Below are positions 49,400-60,327 of a stretch of DNA of 64,000 bases, piece by piece. The translations under genes were made by a program, and so were the position numbers. This stretch comes from Celoporthe dispersa. Its lineage: Eukaryota; Ascomycota; Sordariomycetes; Diaporthales; Cryphonectriaceae. Under the pieces are notes generated by a model. It did not search any database. It was not told where the DNA came from and saw nothing but the letters and a program-made list of their open reading frames with translations. Position 1 is the stretch's first letter. The number at the start of each line of letters is the position of its first letter. The stretch spans positions 1,674,001 through 1,738,000 of the forward strand of contig WAID01000002.1 in NCBI GenBank assembly GCA_016584495.1, given 5' to 3'.

Positions 49400-50749
49400 A
49401 TGGGTGACAAGAAGGAGGCTGCTGACTCCGTTGAGGCTCCTGGATCCAGTGTAACCACAAATCCCTGTGAGACCGTTAATCCCAGTGATACGGCAGGCCC
49501 CAGCAAGGCTCCTGGAACCAAGGAGGCTACTGTCGACTCCAAGGAGGCTACTGTCGATTCCAAGGAGGCTACCTCTTCCGTCGCCACAGGCCATACGGAC
49601 TCTATCCTATTCACCCACATTCCTGTCGAAGTGCGCCTGAAAATATACGCCTACGTCTTCTATGGATCTACACTGGAACTGAAGCCTGATAAAGATCCTG
49701 AGCACTACTCAAGGGAGTTCCGCCAGGCTCTGAGATTAGAAGAACGTCCCCCGCCGGACGACGGGGAAGCTATTGTGGAGGTGCGCCACCACCCAGGCTG
49801 GGAGTATGCGAAAATCGTGATAAGCCCTCATTACAGCCTGCTCTTGACTTGTCGTGCCGTCTACAGGGAGGGTCTGGTTACGTACTGGGGCGAGACCGTC
49901 ATGCTTGGGAGTGACTGCCAAGCCGAACGTCCTCGTTATATCATGAATACCTTTAGTCTATCAAAGGACGAGGAACTGAAGAAAAAGGACGACAGCTGGG
50001 CCAGGATACCAAAATTCAAGCCTGACGGTGTCGCCACGTCGGACCGGGAAGAGTTCTCCGTTGGGTACTCGTTCAAATTCTTACTGCAGAGCTTCCCTGA
50101 CGCGGCAAAGCCTCATGTCAAGCACATCACAGGCATCCCTGATCGCGCCACCGAGACTGGAGACAACTCGTTGACCCTGTATGATCTATTGCTCGAGTTC
50201 CCGCGCCTGAGGACATGTACCCTTATGGATCGTGTATTTGGAGACACGGCCGCCCGGGAGGAATCGATGCTCGACAAGATCGGCGACGACCCAGGCCTCC
50301 CTGTCCGCGACCAGAGAATTTTCGACGTGATCAAGGCGCTCGAGAAGACTCGCGACGAGGAGATCAAGGCCAAGGACAAAGAGCTCTTCCGGTCTATTCC
50401 TGATATCCTTCAGATGCAGACTAAACTCTCGCTGATCAGGCCCAACGACCCAAATGGCGAAGTCCGCCCTCTGATCGAGGTGTGTACATATCTGATAGCA
50501 GATGATTTAATCCATTTCGCAAGCCACATTGTATATTGTGGAGCAATATGTCTAATAAGAAGAGAATTACAGATGGGCTATCTCAACTACACAACTAACA
50601 AGCAAATGTGGCTCGTCAATGCCGAGCCCCCACAAGAGCGGGTAATTCAAGCAAAGCCAGATCCCCCGAAGCAGTGCGACCTCGCCGCTCGTAATCAGAT
50701 TATCACGGACTGGAGATGTATGGTGAGTGTCAGGCTCCCATACCAGTAA
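49400..50749 (+). CDS. 2EXR-domain protein
   Basis: Unspliced reading is 449 aa. After a Thr/Ser/Glu-rich start holding a tandem KEATVDSKEATVDSKEAT repeat, FTHIPVEVRLKIYAYVF (residues ~70–86) matches the 2EXR pattern F-xLPxEIRxxIYxYxF found in many fungal proteins of unknown role. ISPHYSLLLTCRAVYREGLVTYW follows, as is typical (LL.tCr.i..E....ly). Two introns are likely but optional to the frame: 50480–50572 (GTGTGT…TTACAG, 93 nt) and one starting GTGAGT at 50723, which could join 50885 and end at 50905 (~416 aa). The sequence is less GC-rich than neighbouring genes. No partner or function can be named. Confidence 0.6.
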   Translation: MGDKKEAADSVEAPGSSVTTNPCETVNPSDTAGPSKAPGTKEATVDSKEATVDSKEATSSVATGHTDSILFTHIPVEVRLKIYAYVFYGSTLELKPDKDPEHYSREFRQALRLEERPPPDDGEAIVEVRHHPGWEYAKIVISPHYSLLLTCRAVYREGLVTYWGETVMLGSDCQAERPRYIMNTFSLSKDEELKKKDDSWARIPKFKPDGVATSDREEFSVGYSFKFLLQSFPDAAKPHVKHITGIPDRATETGDNSLTLYDLLLEFPRLRTCTLMDRVFGDTAAREESMLDKIGDDPGLPVRDQRIFDVIKALEKTRDEEIKAKDKELFRSIPDILQMQTKLSLIRPNDPNGEVRPLIEVCTYLIADDLIHFASHIVYCGAICLIRRELQMGYLNYTTNKQMWLVNAEPPQERVIQAKPDPPKQCDLAARNQIITDWRCMVSVRLPYQ

Positions 50750-50905
50750 GAAAAGAGCAAGAAAGAGAGAGGGGAGGAGGAGGAGGAGAAGATAGAGTGC
50801 CGGCTCGAAGGACAAGACCGCACCCTCACCTCTAAACTCCACGGTCATCATCTCACTGGTAGAAGAGACACTCCAACACCACAGATATCACGTCTTGAGT
50901 CCTAA

Positions 50906-52040
50906 TCAACGTCGAGATTAGCAGCGTTTTCTCGGAAAATATGGGTACGTATTCTAGTGATGATGGAGGTGGAAGATAGGATTTCATAGCAAGATTGTGT
51001 CGCTTTCCAGTATCCCTGTCTCAGTTCAACTCTGCCTCGCTTTTATGCGTCGCAACCTTTTGTGCAGTCCCACCTTGCTCAATTGTAAATCGTGAATCAG
51101 ACATGTAGAAGAGACCTTCATGTTCCACGCGCAACCACCCTTCGAGGTCCGTCGTGTACGTGTTACATGCACCACGTCGTACAAACCAATCGACCAGAGC
51201 GAGCAGGACCACAGCAGTGATGCTTCGTATCGGAGCGAGCGTAGACTGAAGGGCACCAAGAAGAAACAGTCAGCTCGGCCTCCGGTCCGAGAGAACTCAT
51301 CATCGTGTTCTCTCGACCTCCATGCGGGTATGCTTACATAAGCAGGACGACGTGCTTCGATATTCATACTATTTAGATAAAGGCTATTCTCGGAATTTTA
51401 GAGGAATTAGGTGAGGTTTATTGATCAAGTGCACAATAAAAACTCTTTTCGTGTTATAGAAATACGTTAGACTTGGCTACTTGAGTAGAAACTGAGTACG
51501 TGACTAGAGACAAAAATCAAGGAGGTGTCGAGAATGCTGGATGATAATGAGGGAAGTTATTTGTTTGTTATTAAGTATAAGGGCTTTGATTCGATCAGGT
51601 GTGGATGATTGGAATCCACATGGATGAGATTGTTACGCAGATTCTCGAAGTTATGGTTGGTCGCGGGGTCACGAGAGGCTGCTAAACACGCGTTAGACGC
51701 GTCGCTACAGTGTACCTGCGGGGAGAAAATCATCATCTCCACTTACTAAAACATCAATAGCAGTTGCAAAATGTTAGAATAGATCGTTATACCATTGGAA
51801 CAGTGCAGGAGCCGACTTGGGCCAGTCCGACCTATAGGAGGGTTGGTGGGTGGCCGTGGTGGAGAGTCCTCCTTCAAGAACGATGAATTGGCTGGCAACG
51901 AGCCGGCCTGGTGAATGGCTCGCTTGAAGTTGATTGGTATAAAAGATGGGGAGAGGAGATTGGAGGGGAGGGGGGAAAGGACAAAACGTGACAAGGAGCG
52001 GAGGGTACCATATAAATCAGAAGTGATCAGTCCAAAGCAA
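50906..52040. other. AT-rich intergenic region, no gene supported
   Basis: A 113-codon minus-strand frame (51026–51367) has no recognised domain. The region resembles old repeat DNA, but no terminal repeats were found. Confidence 0.35.
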
Positions 52041-52445
52041 TAAGTTGGTTGTTGGCGCAGTGGTAAGATTTATCTTTCCACAATCGAGTCCATTAGCCTT
52101 GAGCAAGCTACCTAGCCGCAGTTCCCTCCACTGAAAGCTGCAGAGGATCTGGTACGACTCACCGGGCGCGGTACCGGGGAACCTGCTCACAAGTCGCCAT
52201 AAGTCTGCTCGGCAGTACCCTTCGGGGTTGTTTTTTTTGTCTTTTTCTTCCCATCGAAATACTTTCCCTCTTTCTTCTCTTCTATCAACGTGTTGCTACA
52301 ATTGTGGTGAGAAACAAGAACTTCCTACGTTTGCTACGTGTGCGGGTGGTGAGAGATGATCTGTAGGGTGCGTTGGCCCTTGTTTGCAGGAGATCACCTG
52401 TTCAATCCCAAACAGTGTTCAGTATTTTTTTTTAAAAAAAAAACC
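52041..52445 (+). repeat. Possible tRNA-derived SINE-like sequence
   Basis: TGGCGCAGTGG at 52052–52062 matches the Pol III A-box (TRGYNNANNNG). AATCGAGTCC at 52082–52091 and GTTCAATCCC at 52400–52409 resemble B-boxes (GGTTCRANTCC). The block ends in a T9A10 run near 52425–52443. It does not fold as a complete tRNA by eye. This is a tentative call from box motifs only. Confidence 0.35.
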
Positions 52446-53714
52446 CTGGAACTTTTTTTCACCCTTCTTCTGTATGTCTCCTGTAAAGATCTCTGAGGAT
52501 ACTTAGAACTAGAATCAGTAGAGAGATATAACAACGACTCTGGGACTTGTCTATGAGCAGGTCACCAGGGCTATCTCGTCAGATGGAAGTGAGGCTGGGT
52601 CAACTTCGAGGTAGTCACTAGGGGTACTTTAGTATGGAACTACAACTAGCAGCTCTACACGTCGTATCAACTCCTATGGCCCCCATGTATGAAGCTCGAG
52701 CACGGTTCTCACGATTCTCAATACACATCAATCACACAACACGAGAAACTGAGTCTGATGGGATGCTTCATGCAATGCATTTCACGGACCCTGTAACTTG
52801 AACAGTGACTCTAGGGCTGTGGGTTTCAACCATGCCTCTCCTGCTACTTAAGTAGCTTAGTTAAATGACAGCTTCCTTGTCTAGGCTGTGTAGTTCAACC
52901 GAGATGATAAACACTAGGATAGTCCTGGCTGCTTGGAACGGCATGCTTTTTCGCTCGTATCCTTCTTCCACCACTCTAGAGCCATATTCACGAATCAAAT
53001 GTGTCTAGAACTCTCATGGATGACTGGGATGATGAATACATAATCTCAAGAAGTTGCTAAATGCCATCGTATTCAGCTATAGAAGACATACATTTTCCTC
53101 TTGATGTTTTAGCCTGGCACTGGGGGAATGTGGATGTATACCAGTGCCTCCTTCACCAGCCCCTTCTTCATCAGTACGTGAGATTGGACATGCACCCGGC
53201 TACGAGATACACGCTATAAAAGGCTGTGGAATTGGCAATAGGCATGTTGAGTGGGAAGTAGCCATGACTGTGCCCAGGCAATATATATGAACTCAAATTC
53301 CATGGCTCCTACGGCTGATGACACAGCATACGAATTGGAACTAATGTTAGAAGATGCTCTCGTTCAAGGCCTGTAATTTATTCTGGAATTTCAAGAGATG
53401 GTCATAATATCCAGGCTTCGCACACCGACATTATTTCACCGGTAAGTTGGAGACATATCAATAGACCATGTTGGATACCCGGCGATCTGGTCTGGAAAAG
53501 GTGACAGCCGTTTTCACTGCGTCATGATTTGGGGAAGAAATGGCGATGACCGGACATAGCGATAAATCCGATCACCTCACGCGGCAAGACATATCAGCTC
53601 AAAACATCGCTCGGCCGGCCCTGGCTAGTAATAACATCTGGACAGACCATAGTGCTCTTCATCTTGCCAGCAGCCGTAGCTCGACCTCACCCGACGAGAC
53701 AAAAAACAAAGAAC
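52446..53714. other. AT-rich intergenic region upstream of the SDR gene
   Basis: No gene is seen. The last part must contain the SDR promoter. Confidence 0.35.
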
Positions 53715-54443
53715 ATGGCACGAATCTTCATCACAGGCTCGTCCGACGGCCTCGGCGCCCTCACGGCCAAGCGCCTCATCGCGCAGGGCCACCAGGTAGT
53801 CCTCCACGCCCGTAACGCCCAGCGCGCCGCCGACGCCCAGGCCACCTGTCCAGGGGCCCACGCATGCCTGGTCGGCGACCTGCGCACGATGGAGGGAACC
53901 AAGGCGCTCGCGGACGAGGCTGACAGGCACGGTCCTTACGACTGCGTGGTACACAACGCTGGGGTCTCTGGCGCGGCGCGGTCGGCGGGAGAGCTGTTTG
54001 CGGTGAACACCATGGCGCCGTATGTGCTCACCTGTCTCATGGAGAGGCCGCGGCGGCTGGTGTACGTCTCGAGCGGGATGCACCGCTCTGGGCGCCCGAG
54101 GCTGGACGACCTCGAGAGCTCGGCGTACGGGGATAGTAAGCTTCATGCCGTCATGCTGGCGAAAGCGTTTGCCAGGAGGTGGGCGGGTGTCGAGAGCAAC
54201 GCTGTGGACCCGGGGTGGGTGCCGACGAAGCTTGGCGGATGGGGTGCGCCGGGAGACATCGAGGCTGGCGTGGATGGCTACGCGGCGCTGGCGCTGGGCG
54301 AGGGGAGCGCGAAGGGAGTGTCGGGAAAGTATTTTCAGCAGTCGAGGATGGTTGCCTGCTCCAAGGCTGGCGATGATGAAGGGCTCCAGGATGGATTATT
54401 GAGGAAATGTGCCGAGATGAGTGGTGTGGAGGTACCTCAGTGA
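53715..54443 (+). CDS. Short-chain dehydrogenase/reductase (SDR)
   Basis: Single exon, 242 aa. Rossmann motif near the N-terminus (FITGSSDGLGALTAKRL, TGxxxGxG), NAG motif (VVHNAGVSG), the catalytic Ser segment VYVSSGMH and the YGDSK (YxxxK) site are all present, followed by VDPGWVPTKLGG. The length is typical of classical SDRs. It probably oxidises or reduces a small carbonyl/alcohol with NAD(P)(H) in the cytosol; ARN after the second beta-strand, in place of an acidic residue, hints at NADP(H) (inference). The ATG at 53715 was chosen because FITGSSDG follows directly; the in-frame codons upstream are not conserved-looking. Confidence 0.87.
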   Translation: MARIFITGSSDGLGALTAKRLIAQGHQVVLHARNAQRAADAQATCPGAHACLVGDLRTMEGTKALADEADRHGPYDCVVHNAGVSGAARSAGELFAVNTMAPYVLTCLMERPRRLVYVSSGMHRSGRPRLDDLESSAYGDSKLHAVMLAKAFARRWAGVESNAVDPGWVPTKLGGWGAPGDIEAGVDGYAALALGEGSAKGVSGKYFQQSRMVACSKAGDDEGLQDGLLRKCAEMSGVEVPQ

Positions 54444-55445
54444 GGAAGAAAGAGATGAGCCTGGGATCGGGCGTATCTGTTTTTCTCCCTCTCTTCTCTT
54501 TTTTTTATTATTGAATAAATGCAAACAAATGCTATGCAAGTCAACCAGAGCCAAGACGAGATGGTAATACAAATGTCTCTGCTCTCTCTCTCTCTCTCTC
54601 TCTGCGTGGTGCCTGATCTGGAGGCTTTGAGAAAGGGAGGGCGAAGAAAAAAAAAAAAAGAAACAAGGATCAGCCATACGAACACGAGGACATCTGTATC
54701 TACGGTTATACTTGAACCTTAATGAGCGGCTCATTGCCCGTTGGTTGCATATACATCAGTGTGGCATGTAACATTGGACGGAGCACACCTGTAAATGTGT
54801 CGTGGCTCCTTGACACGAGGACTCGCCGTCGAGCAGCAGACCCTCTTTTGTCTCTCCCGAAACCCACCATCCTCTATTCATACTTTGGTCCTCCTATAAC
54901 AAACCGTAGATTTCAAGATGGGGCTCCTTTCGGATCCGGGAGTAAACCTCCTCACTCGGCCGATACACAACAACTACCGCAGTGGTATGTATCCACCAGC
55001 GCTGTGATGGGACCGGACCGTTGGTGGCCCCCATAGCCCATGGGAATCCTGTCCGGTTCTTTGGTGGTATCTGTTTTTGCCCCGTCTAAATCTTCAACTG
55101 CGACTCTCTTTTCTTCGCTAGCGCCTAGCCCCCGACCGAGAAGGATTCCAAGGAAGTGTGGTAGTGAATTGGTGCCCGCGTCTCCCGAGAGGTTACGGCT
55201 CATCGTCCGTACCTCTCCAGCGGTGCCAGCTGGGCCGAGGCACGAGACCTCAGATTGTCCACCGCATACGGCGGGTCTTTGTCAATATTCCGAACCTTAA
55301 GGTGTTATTTTATTATTGTTCCATAAGTACTTACCCAAGACTGCCCACGTCTTTCTGGCATCCTTTGGATCCCTCCTCCACCTTGACACCTGGGGACTTT
55401 TTCTTTTTCTTTTTCTTTTCCTTGTCAAGGTTGCGAATCATAGTA
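54444..55445. other. Intergenic region with (CT)n and A-runs
   Basis: Holds a (CT)n run at about 54580–54602 and A13 near 54647–54659. No gene is seen. Confidence 0.4.
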
Positions 55446-56149
55446 ATGACTGGACGCTCAAGTCTTGAGAGCTCAAGAGACGAAAAGCCATCTGCTCTCC
55501 CCCCCACCATGGCAGAAGATGCATCACCGAGGCGTAAGCTCGCCGTCGAGGTGATCGACTCATACCGCTCTTGGGATCTGGACAAGATCATGTCCCTACG
55601 CTCAGATGACTGCATCACGGTCATCCTCCCAAGTATGTACATCCATCTGTCCGATTTATTACCCCTCCTTCCCCTCTTCTCGTCGCCTTTTGCAGGACTG
55701 ATGATGGTACGACGACGATGACAACCCCCATGAGACAACCACCCAACCCCCCCTCCTAAAAAAAACACAACAACAAACAACAAAAACTGACAACAAGAAC
55801 CATTCACATAGAGAGTCTTGGCCAGCCCGAGATGGACAACGCAGCCTACAGACAGTTCTTTGGCTTCTCGATCCCGCTCTTCAAGGACTTCAACCCGCAG
55901 ATCCAGGAGATTGTCGAGGACGAGAAGGGCAACAAGGTCACCCTGTGGTGCACCAGCACGGCAGACAGCGTCATCGGCCCGTACTCCAACGAGTACATGA
56001 TCACGCTGCACTTCAACGAGGCGTGCGACAAGGTGGTGCGGTTCGCCGAGTTTGTCGACTCGCTGAAGGCCAAGACGCACTTCGACGGCCTGAGGAAGTT
56101 TGTCGAGGCAAAGGAGGCCGAGAAGGCCAAGGAGGCGAGGCTCTCCTGA
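55446..56149 (+). CDS. NTF2-like / SnoaL-type fold protein
   Basis: About 174 aa from exons 55446–55632 and 55812–56149 (179-nt intron). An alternative start is the ATG at 55509 (MAEDASPRR). VIDSYRSWDLDKIMSLRSDDCI, then NAAYRQFFGFSIPLF and ITLHFNEACDKVVRFAEFVDS, follow the SnoaL/NTF2-like pattern: two helices, a pocket, and a final beta-sheet ending with K..R..EF.D. Fungal members are mostly uncharacterised; some act in secondary metabolism, but no cluster genes are next to it. The C-terminal ~25 residues are a Lys/Glu/Ala-rich helix. Confidence 0.75.
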
Positions 56150-56916
56150 GGAAGGGGGGAGGGGCCGGGGCCTCTGCTGGGACGACCACGTACATGTCCT
56201 GCGGGTAGGTGAGATGGGCAGGGCGTGTCGGGCTTGGAGCTTTGTGGCGGCGGCTAGCAAGTCTACAGACAGGCACCCGCGAAAAGATAGACAATTGCTG
56301 TCAAATACATATCGATGACATGTCAAATGGCAGAGTGCGCAGCCTGTAGCTTGTCTCTGTGATGTAAATTTGCGGCGACTCCCGGCCATGAGCGACGCCC
56401 AGGGCGGAGAGAAAGCTGGAGCTGGACACGACCAATGCGTCTCTGGGCCGTGCTATGCCCTCAGATGCGAGCGAGACCGAGAGACTCTGACGGGTGCCAG
56501 TGTGCTGCAGGCAGTCAATGCCCTTCATAATAACGGCCGGGTGCGGTACAACATCAGGTGATGATTGATACAAGTCGCCAGAGGGAGGGGCGAAAACATC
56601 ACGGGAGAAATGAAGAGAGAACCCGAGCCACTGATGTGTCTCCCAAGGCAACTGTCCTGGACACATTTTTGTAACCATTTGGTGAGACAAAACGGATTGG
56701 CACAAGCGCCAGGGGGAAGATGATATCTTGGAGACAGATGATATGTTTTCCCATGATATTCTTGTCTATCTCGTCGCACCTACTGACTCCTTTGTCTGAC
56801 CAGGCGCGGTCTCGGTGATCCCATGCAGAGAGTTGGCCGGACAGATAATATTCTTGTAGATACCATCGAGGAAGGGATGATGATTCTTCCCACGGCAGGT
56901 TCCGACAGCCGGCAGC
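56150..56916. other. Convergent 3' intergenic region
   Basis: Between the SnoaL-like gene (+) and eEF1B-beta (-). No gene is seen. Confidence 0.4.
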
Positions 56917-58091
56917 CTACAGCTTCTGCATGGCAATGACGTCGGAGGACTGGACGTAGTCCTCGAACTCCTGGATCTCCTCCTGGAGCTCGTCGAGGGA
57001 GACCTTCTCGTCCTCGACGACGAGGGTGATCTGGAGCTTCCTGACACCGTAGCCGACGGGGACCAGCTTGGAGGCACCCCAGAGCAGGCCGTCCTTCTCG
57101 ATGCTGCGCACAGAGCTCTCGAGCGCCTGCATGTCGGTCTCGTCATCTGTTTTGTGTGCGGCGGGTCACGTCAGCGCACGCGAATTATGATGATGCCCCG
57201 GCGTGTAAGGCGAGGGGCTCTTGCGAGCGGGTGGGTGGATGGGTGGGTGGGCGGGCACATACCCCATGGCTTGACGTCCAAGGTCACGACGGACTTGGCG
57301 GCGGGCTTGGTCTTGCCCTCCTTCTTCTTCTTGTACTCGGCCAGGCGCTCCTCGCGGATGCGGGCGGCCTCGGCATCCTCCTCCTCGTCGTCGGAGCCGA
57401 ACAGGTCGACATCATCGTCCTCCTCGGCGGCGGGGGGCCTTGGCGGGGTTCAGGGTGACCTCGGCGGCGTCGGGGCCGTAGGTGGTGTAGGGCTTGGAGG
57501 CATCGCCGGAGAGGGTGGCGAACTCGTCCTCGTAGGTGGCGATGTGCTTGTACCACCGGGCGGCGTGAGGGTACTTGGCGGCGTCAGGGGCAGAGGAGAT
57601 GGCCTTGAAGACGGCGACGTCGGCCTGGGTGGCGTTGTAGCTGTAGGTGGGCGAGGCGAGAAGAGCGGCCAGATGTTAGCGAGGAGGGATCATGAGGCTG
57701 GAGGTGTGCGCAGGGCGGGGCCCGGTTCTGAGACGAGACACCGGGGCGGGCGAGCACAGAGGCGGGTCAGAGATGCAACAGAGTTGCTGGGTTTGTATTC
57801 ATGCGCAGGTCTTGAGGCTGCTCAGAAACACGGACCAGTGGGTTCATCATATGGGGAAGATGTCGTCGTCTCCTTTTGTTGTTGTCCTCCCAGGCCCTCT
57901 CCTCTCTCTCTCCTTTGGGGTTGGAGGAGGCGGAGGAGGAGAAGGCAGGAGTCACAGCTCCAGGCCGAGATGGACCAAGGAGGGGGAAGAAGGGAAAAAG
58001 GGAGCACCTACCCGGTGATGTAGGACCGAGTGACCAGGAAGCTGTTGAGCATGGTCAGGCCGGCGTCGCTAACGAGATCGGTGAAACCCAT
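56917..58091 (-). CDS. EFB1: Translation elongation factor eEF1B, beta subunit (one apparent frameshift)
   Basis: Guanine-nucleotide exchange factor that reloads eEF1A with GTP. About 228 aa, the usual length, from exons 58091–58012, 57640–57263 and 57146–56917 with introns of 371 and 116 nt. The N-terminal GST-like helical part (MGFTDLVSDAGLTMLNSFL, ARWYKHIATYEDEFATLSG) is followed by an acidic linker EEDDDVDLFGSDDEEE. The catalytic GEF domain has KPWDDETDMQALESSVRSI, KDGLLWGASKLVPVGYGVRKLQI and the end SSDVIAMQKL. A six-G run at 57432–57437 (plus strand) should be five: as written the frame is lost at NPAKAPAAEEDDD. The gene is normally essential and often single-copy, so this break is best read as a sequence error. 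Confidence 0.92.
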
Positions 58092-59360
58092 CTTGACGGT
58101 TGTGAAGGCTTGATGGAGGAGAGAAGTGGTTGGTGGTGGTGGTGGTAGTAGTTGAGGTTGTGTGGTGTGGAAGAAGCAAATGTGGTTTTGGTGGCGTAAT
58201 GCGGTTGACTCCAGTGTCGCTGCCCGAAAGCAAGTGAAAAAAAAAAAATATTAAAAAAAAATAAAGGGAAGCGGCGCTGCCCTAAGGGAAAGCACAGGCA
58301 GCATTGGGAAATTTTCATTTACCCCGCGCTAGCCACTGGCCGCCCAACCTGCTGCCCACGTTGGCCCAGGCGCGCAGGGTTCTGGCCTGCATCCCAACAA
58401 CGCTTTGTGCTGTGGCCCAATCAGCAACGCTCTTCTTCTTTCCCCCACTTTGGAGCCTGAGGCCACCAAAAACGGTAGGCGGCAGGGGCGTGCGAGGGAT
58501 AGGGTTATTTCTATCTTGGTCCTACCATCTCAACCACCCTCAATGCGCTTCTTTTCTTGGCCTTTCCTCCCCCTTCTCCTTGTTCAGGTTCTTCGCATCT
58601 CCGACCTCGCCCGAGCTGGCTGTGCTGGCACACGCCAGCAGCCTCAGCCGCCTCATCATCGCTGGACTAATATTGGTGGTGATCTACGTTTTGCTGATCT
58701 GGCGGTTTCTATTTATCTTCTGATGAAATCCAGTCGAAACGCCGTCTCCCTTTGCCAAGTTGGCCGGGAATACCATCATCAGATGACGGCCAGATTCCGG
58801 CCAGCCAGCGGCCATTGTCACCAATTGCCTTTAGGATGGTCCAGGCTCATGCCTGCTGGCCGTCCCCCTCCCCCTCCCTACGGCCGGACTGATATGCATT
58901 CTTATCATAGCAATTCTGTGGACGAGAAGCACGTGCTTCATGTGTCAAACCCTCCCATCGTCCCATCGCCGAGACAGATGTGCACAGGGGTTGAAACGCC
59001 CTACAACCAGAAACCAGCCCCTCAACGCGTCCAGCGCTATGGAGAGCTGACGACTGTCTTGTCGCGATACCTGTCAGCTCGAACGGCTGGCTCCGTTCTC
59101 GTCGACGCCCTCACACCTTTAAAAAGAAGCCCTCTGCGCACCCTCGAGAATGGCTTCATATTTTATCCCATACTCACCAGTGATCATCTCTCGGAGGAAC
59201 CAAGTATTGCTTACCTTTCTTTCACACATCAACCCTGGTGGTGTTTTTTTTTTCCTTTCCTTTTTTCCTTTTTCCCTTTTTTTTCCCTTAGTGACGTTGC
59301 TGGATCAACAATCTCTTTTGTCTCTGCAAGAGTCTTCATAATTTCTTAAAATCGATTATC
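58092..59360. promoter_or_regulatory. Divergent upstream region between eEF1B-beta and a small secreted protein gene
   Basis: Pyrimidine/T-rich tracts at about 59245–59290 lie just before the ATG at 59361, and tttaaaaag near 59117–59125 is a possible TATA element. Next to the eEF1B-beta start are GGT repeats (58129–58148). The long plus-strand open frames here have no family features. Confidence 0.35.
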
Positions 59361-59646
59361 ATGAAGTTCTCCGCCGTCTTCGCCCTCACCGTGGCCCTTG
59401 GCGCCAGCGCTCGCCCGGCTCTCCTCCGGGAACCATCAGGACGCCTGGCCCTCAAGGTTGGTGTGAGTCTACCTTGGATTTCTAGCAGACCAGGCGGCTG
59501 CGGGCCTCAGAAGCCATATGCTAACAAGATCCATACAGCCCGTAATTCGCGCTGATGACATCGTCGAGCGCGACACGCTGTCCCTCGTCCAGCGCGGCAT
59601 CATCACCAGACTCCACGCGCCAAGTGATCCTCATCCTGCATACTGA
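59361..59646 (+). CDS. Small secreted protein
   Basis: About 69 aa from exons 59361–59462 and 59539–59646. The intron has GTGAGT, a perfect TGCTAAC branch site and a CATACAG acceptor, and keeps the frame. The start is a clear signal peptide (MKFSAVFALTVALGASARP). The mature part holds PVIRADDIVERDTLSLVQRG and has no cysteines. Such short secreted proteins may be effectors, processed peptides or wall components; no relative is recognised. The ATG is preceded by a T/C-rich leader. Confidence 0.5.
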
Positions 59647-60327
59647 GGAATAATCGTCCTGCCAGACCAGCCGGCGGGGCTCTCTCGGCAGAGGCAGATG
59701 ATGACAAACCTGCCGTGTCTCCCACATTCGTTCCGACCAACATCATCTGATAATATTCCTGGCGTGGTCGATTTGACGCACTGATGGATATTCACCGGGT
59801 CAGGGTGTCGAAACAGAGTGGTGGTGGGCCCCCGGCCCAAAAAGTCGGGAGGGCTCCTCTGACAAGGGAGTTCGGCTGCGAAACTGCCTCACCCAGTTTC
59901 AACATGCCTATCCAGTGCTGAATGGCCGCGTCAACCAGGCTTGGCACCGAAGAAAGGAGCCTCCTCTTCTCGTACCACCGACATGCCCCCGGATGACAAT
60001 GAGTCGATCGTTGAGCACAACGCCTGTGGAGGATGGATCCCTTCCGGTTTTGGAGCAGACAAGATGAACCTCCTCACCCTCGACCTGGTGATATTTCTTT
60101 TCTGGGACCGAGGAGGTGTGAAGGGCTGAGATCAACCACTACATTCTTTCGATTAGACCTCGATGATGACAAGACAGACAACATTTATCGAGAAACATTC
60201 ATTAATACCACTTTTTTGTAATGTCTACAAAGGGTCCCTGATTCAAGATGCATGCTGGTTCCTCCTCCTTCTCCTCCTCATCACCATCACCATCACCATC
60301 ATCATCACCGTCGCCAGCTAGGAGAGA
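59647..60327. other. Convergent 3' intergenic region
   Basis: Between the small secreted protein (+) and the MlrC-like gene (-). Contains TCA/CAT trinucleotide repeats at about 60262–60312, some of which may lie in the 3' UTR. No gene is seen. Confidence 0.4.

Noticed and set aside
52041..52130. tRNA gene
   Set aside because: A-box and B-box-like motifs are present, but no cloverleaf with paired acceptor stem could be drawn.
58405..59349. 314-codon plus-strand frame before the small secreted protein
   Set aside because: Covers the promoter and a T-rich leader, with no recognisable family and poor codon character.
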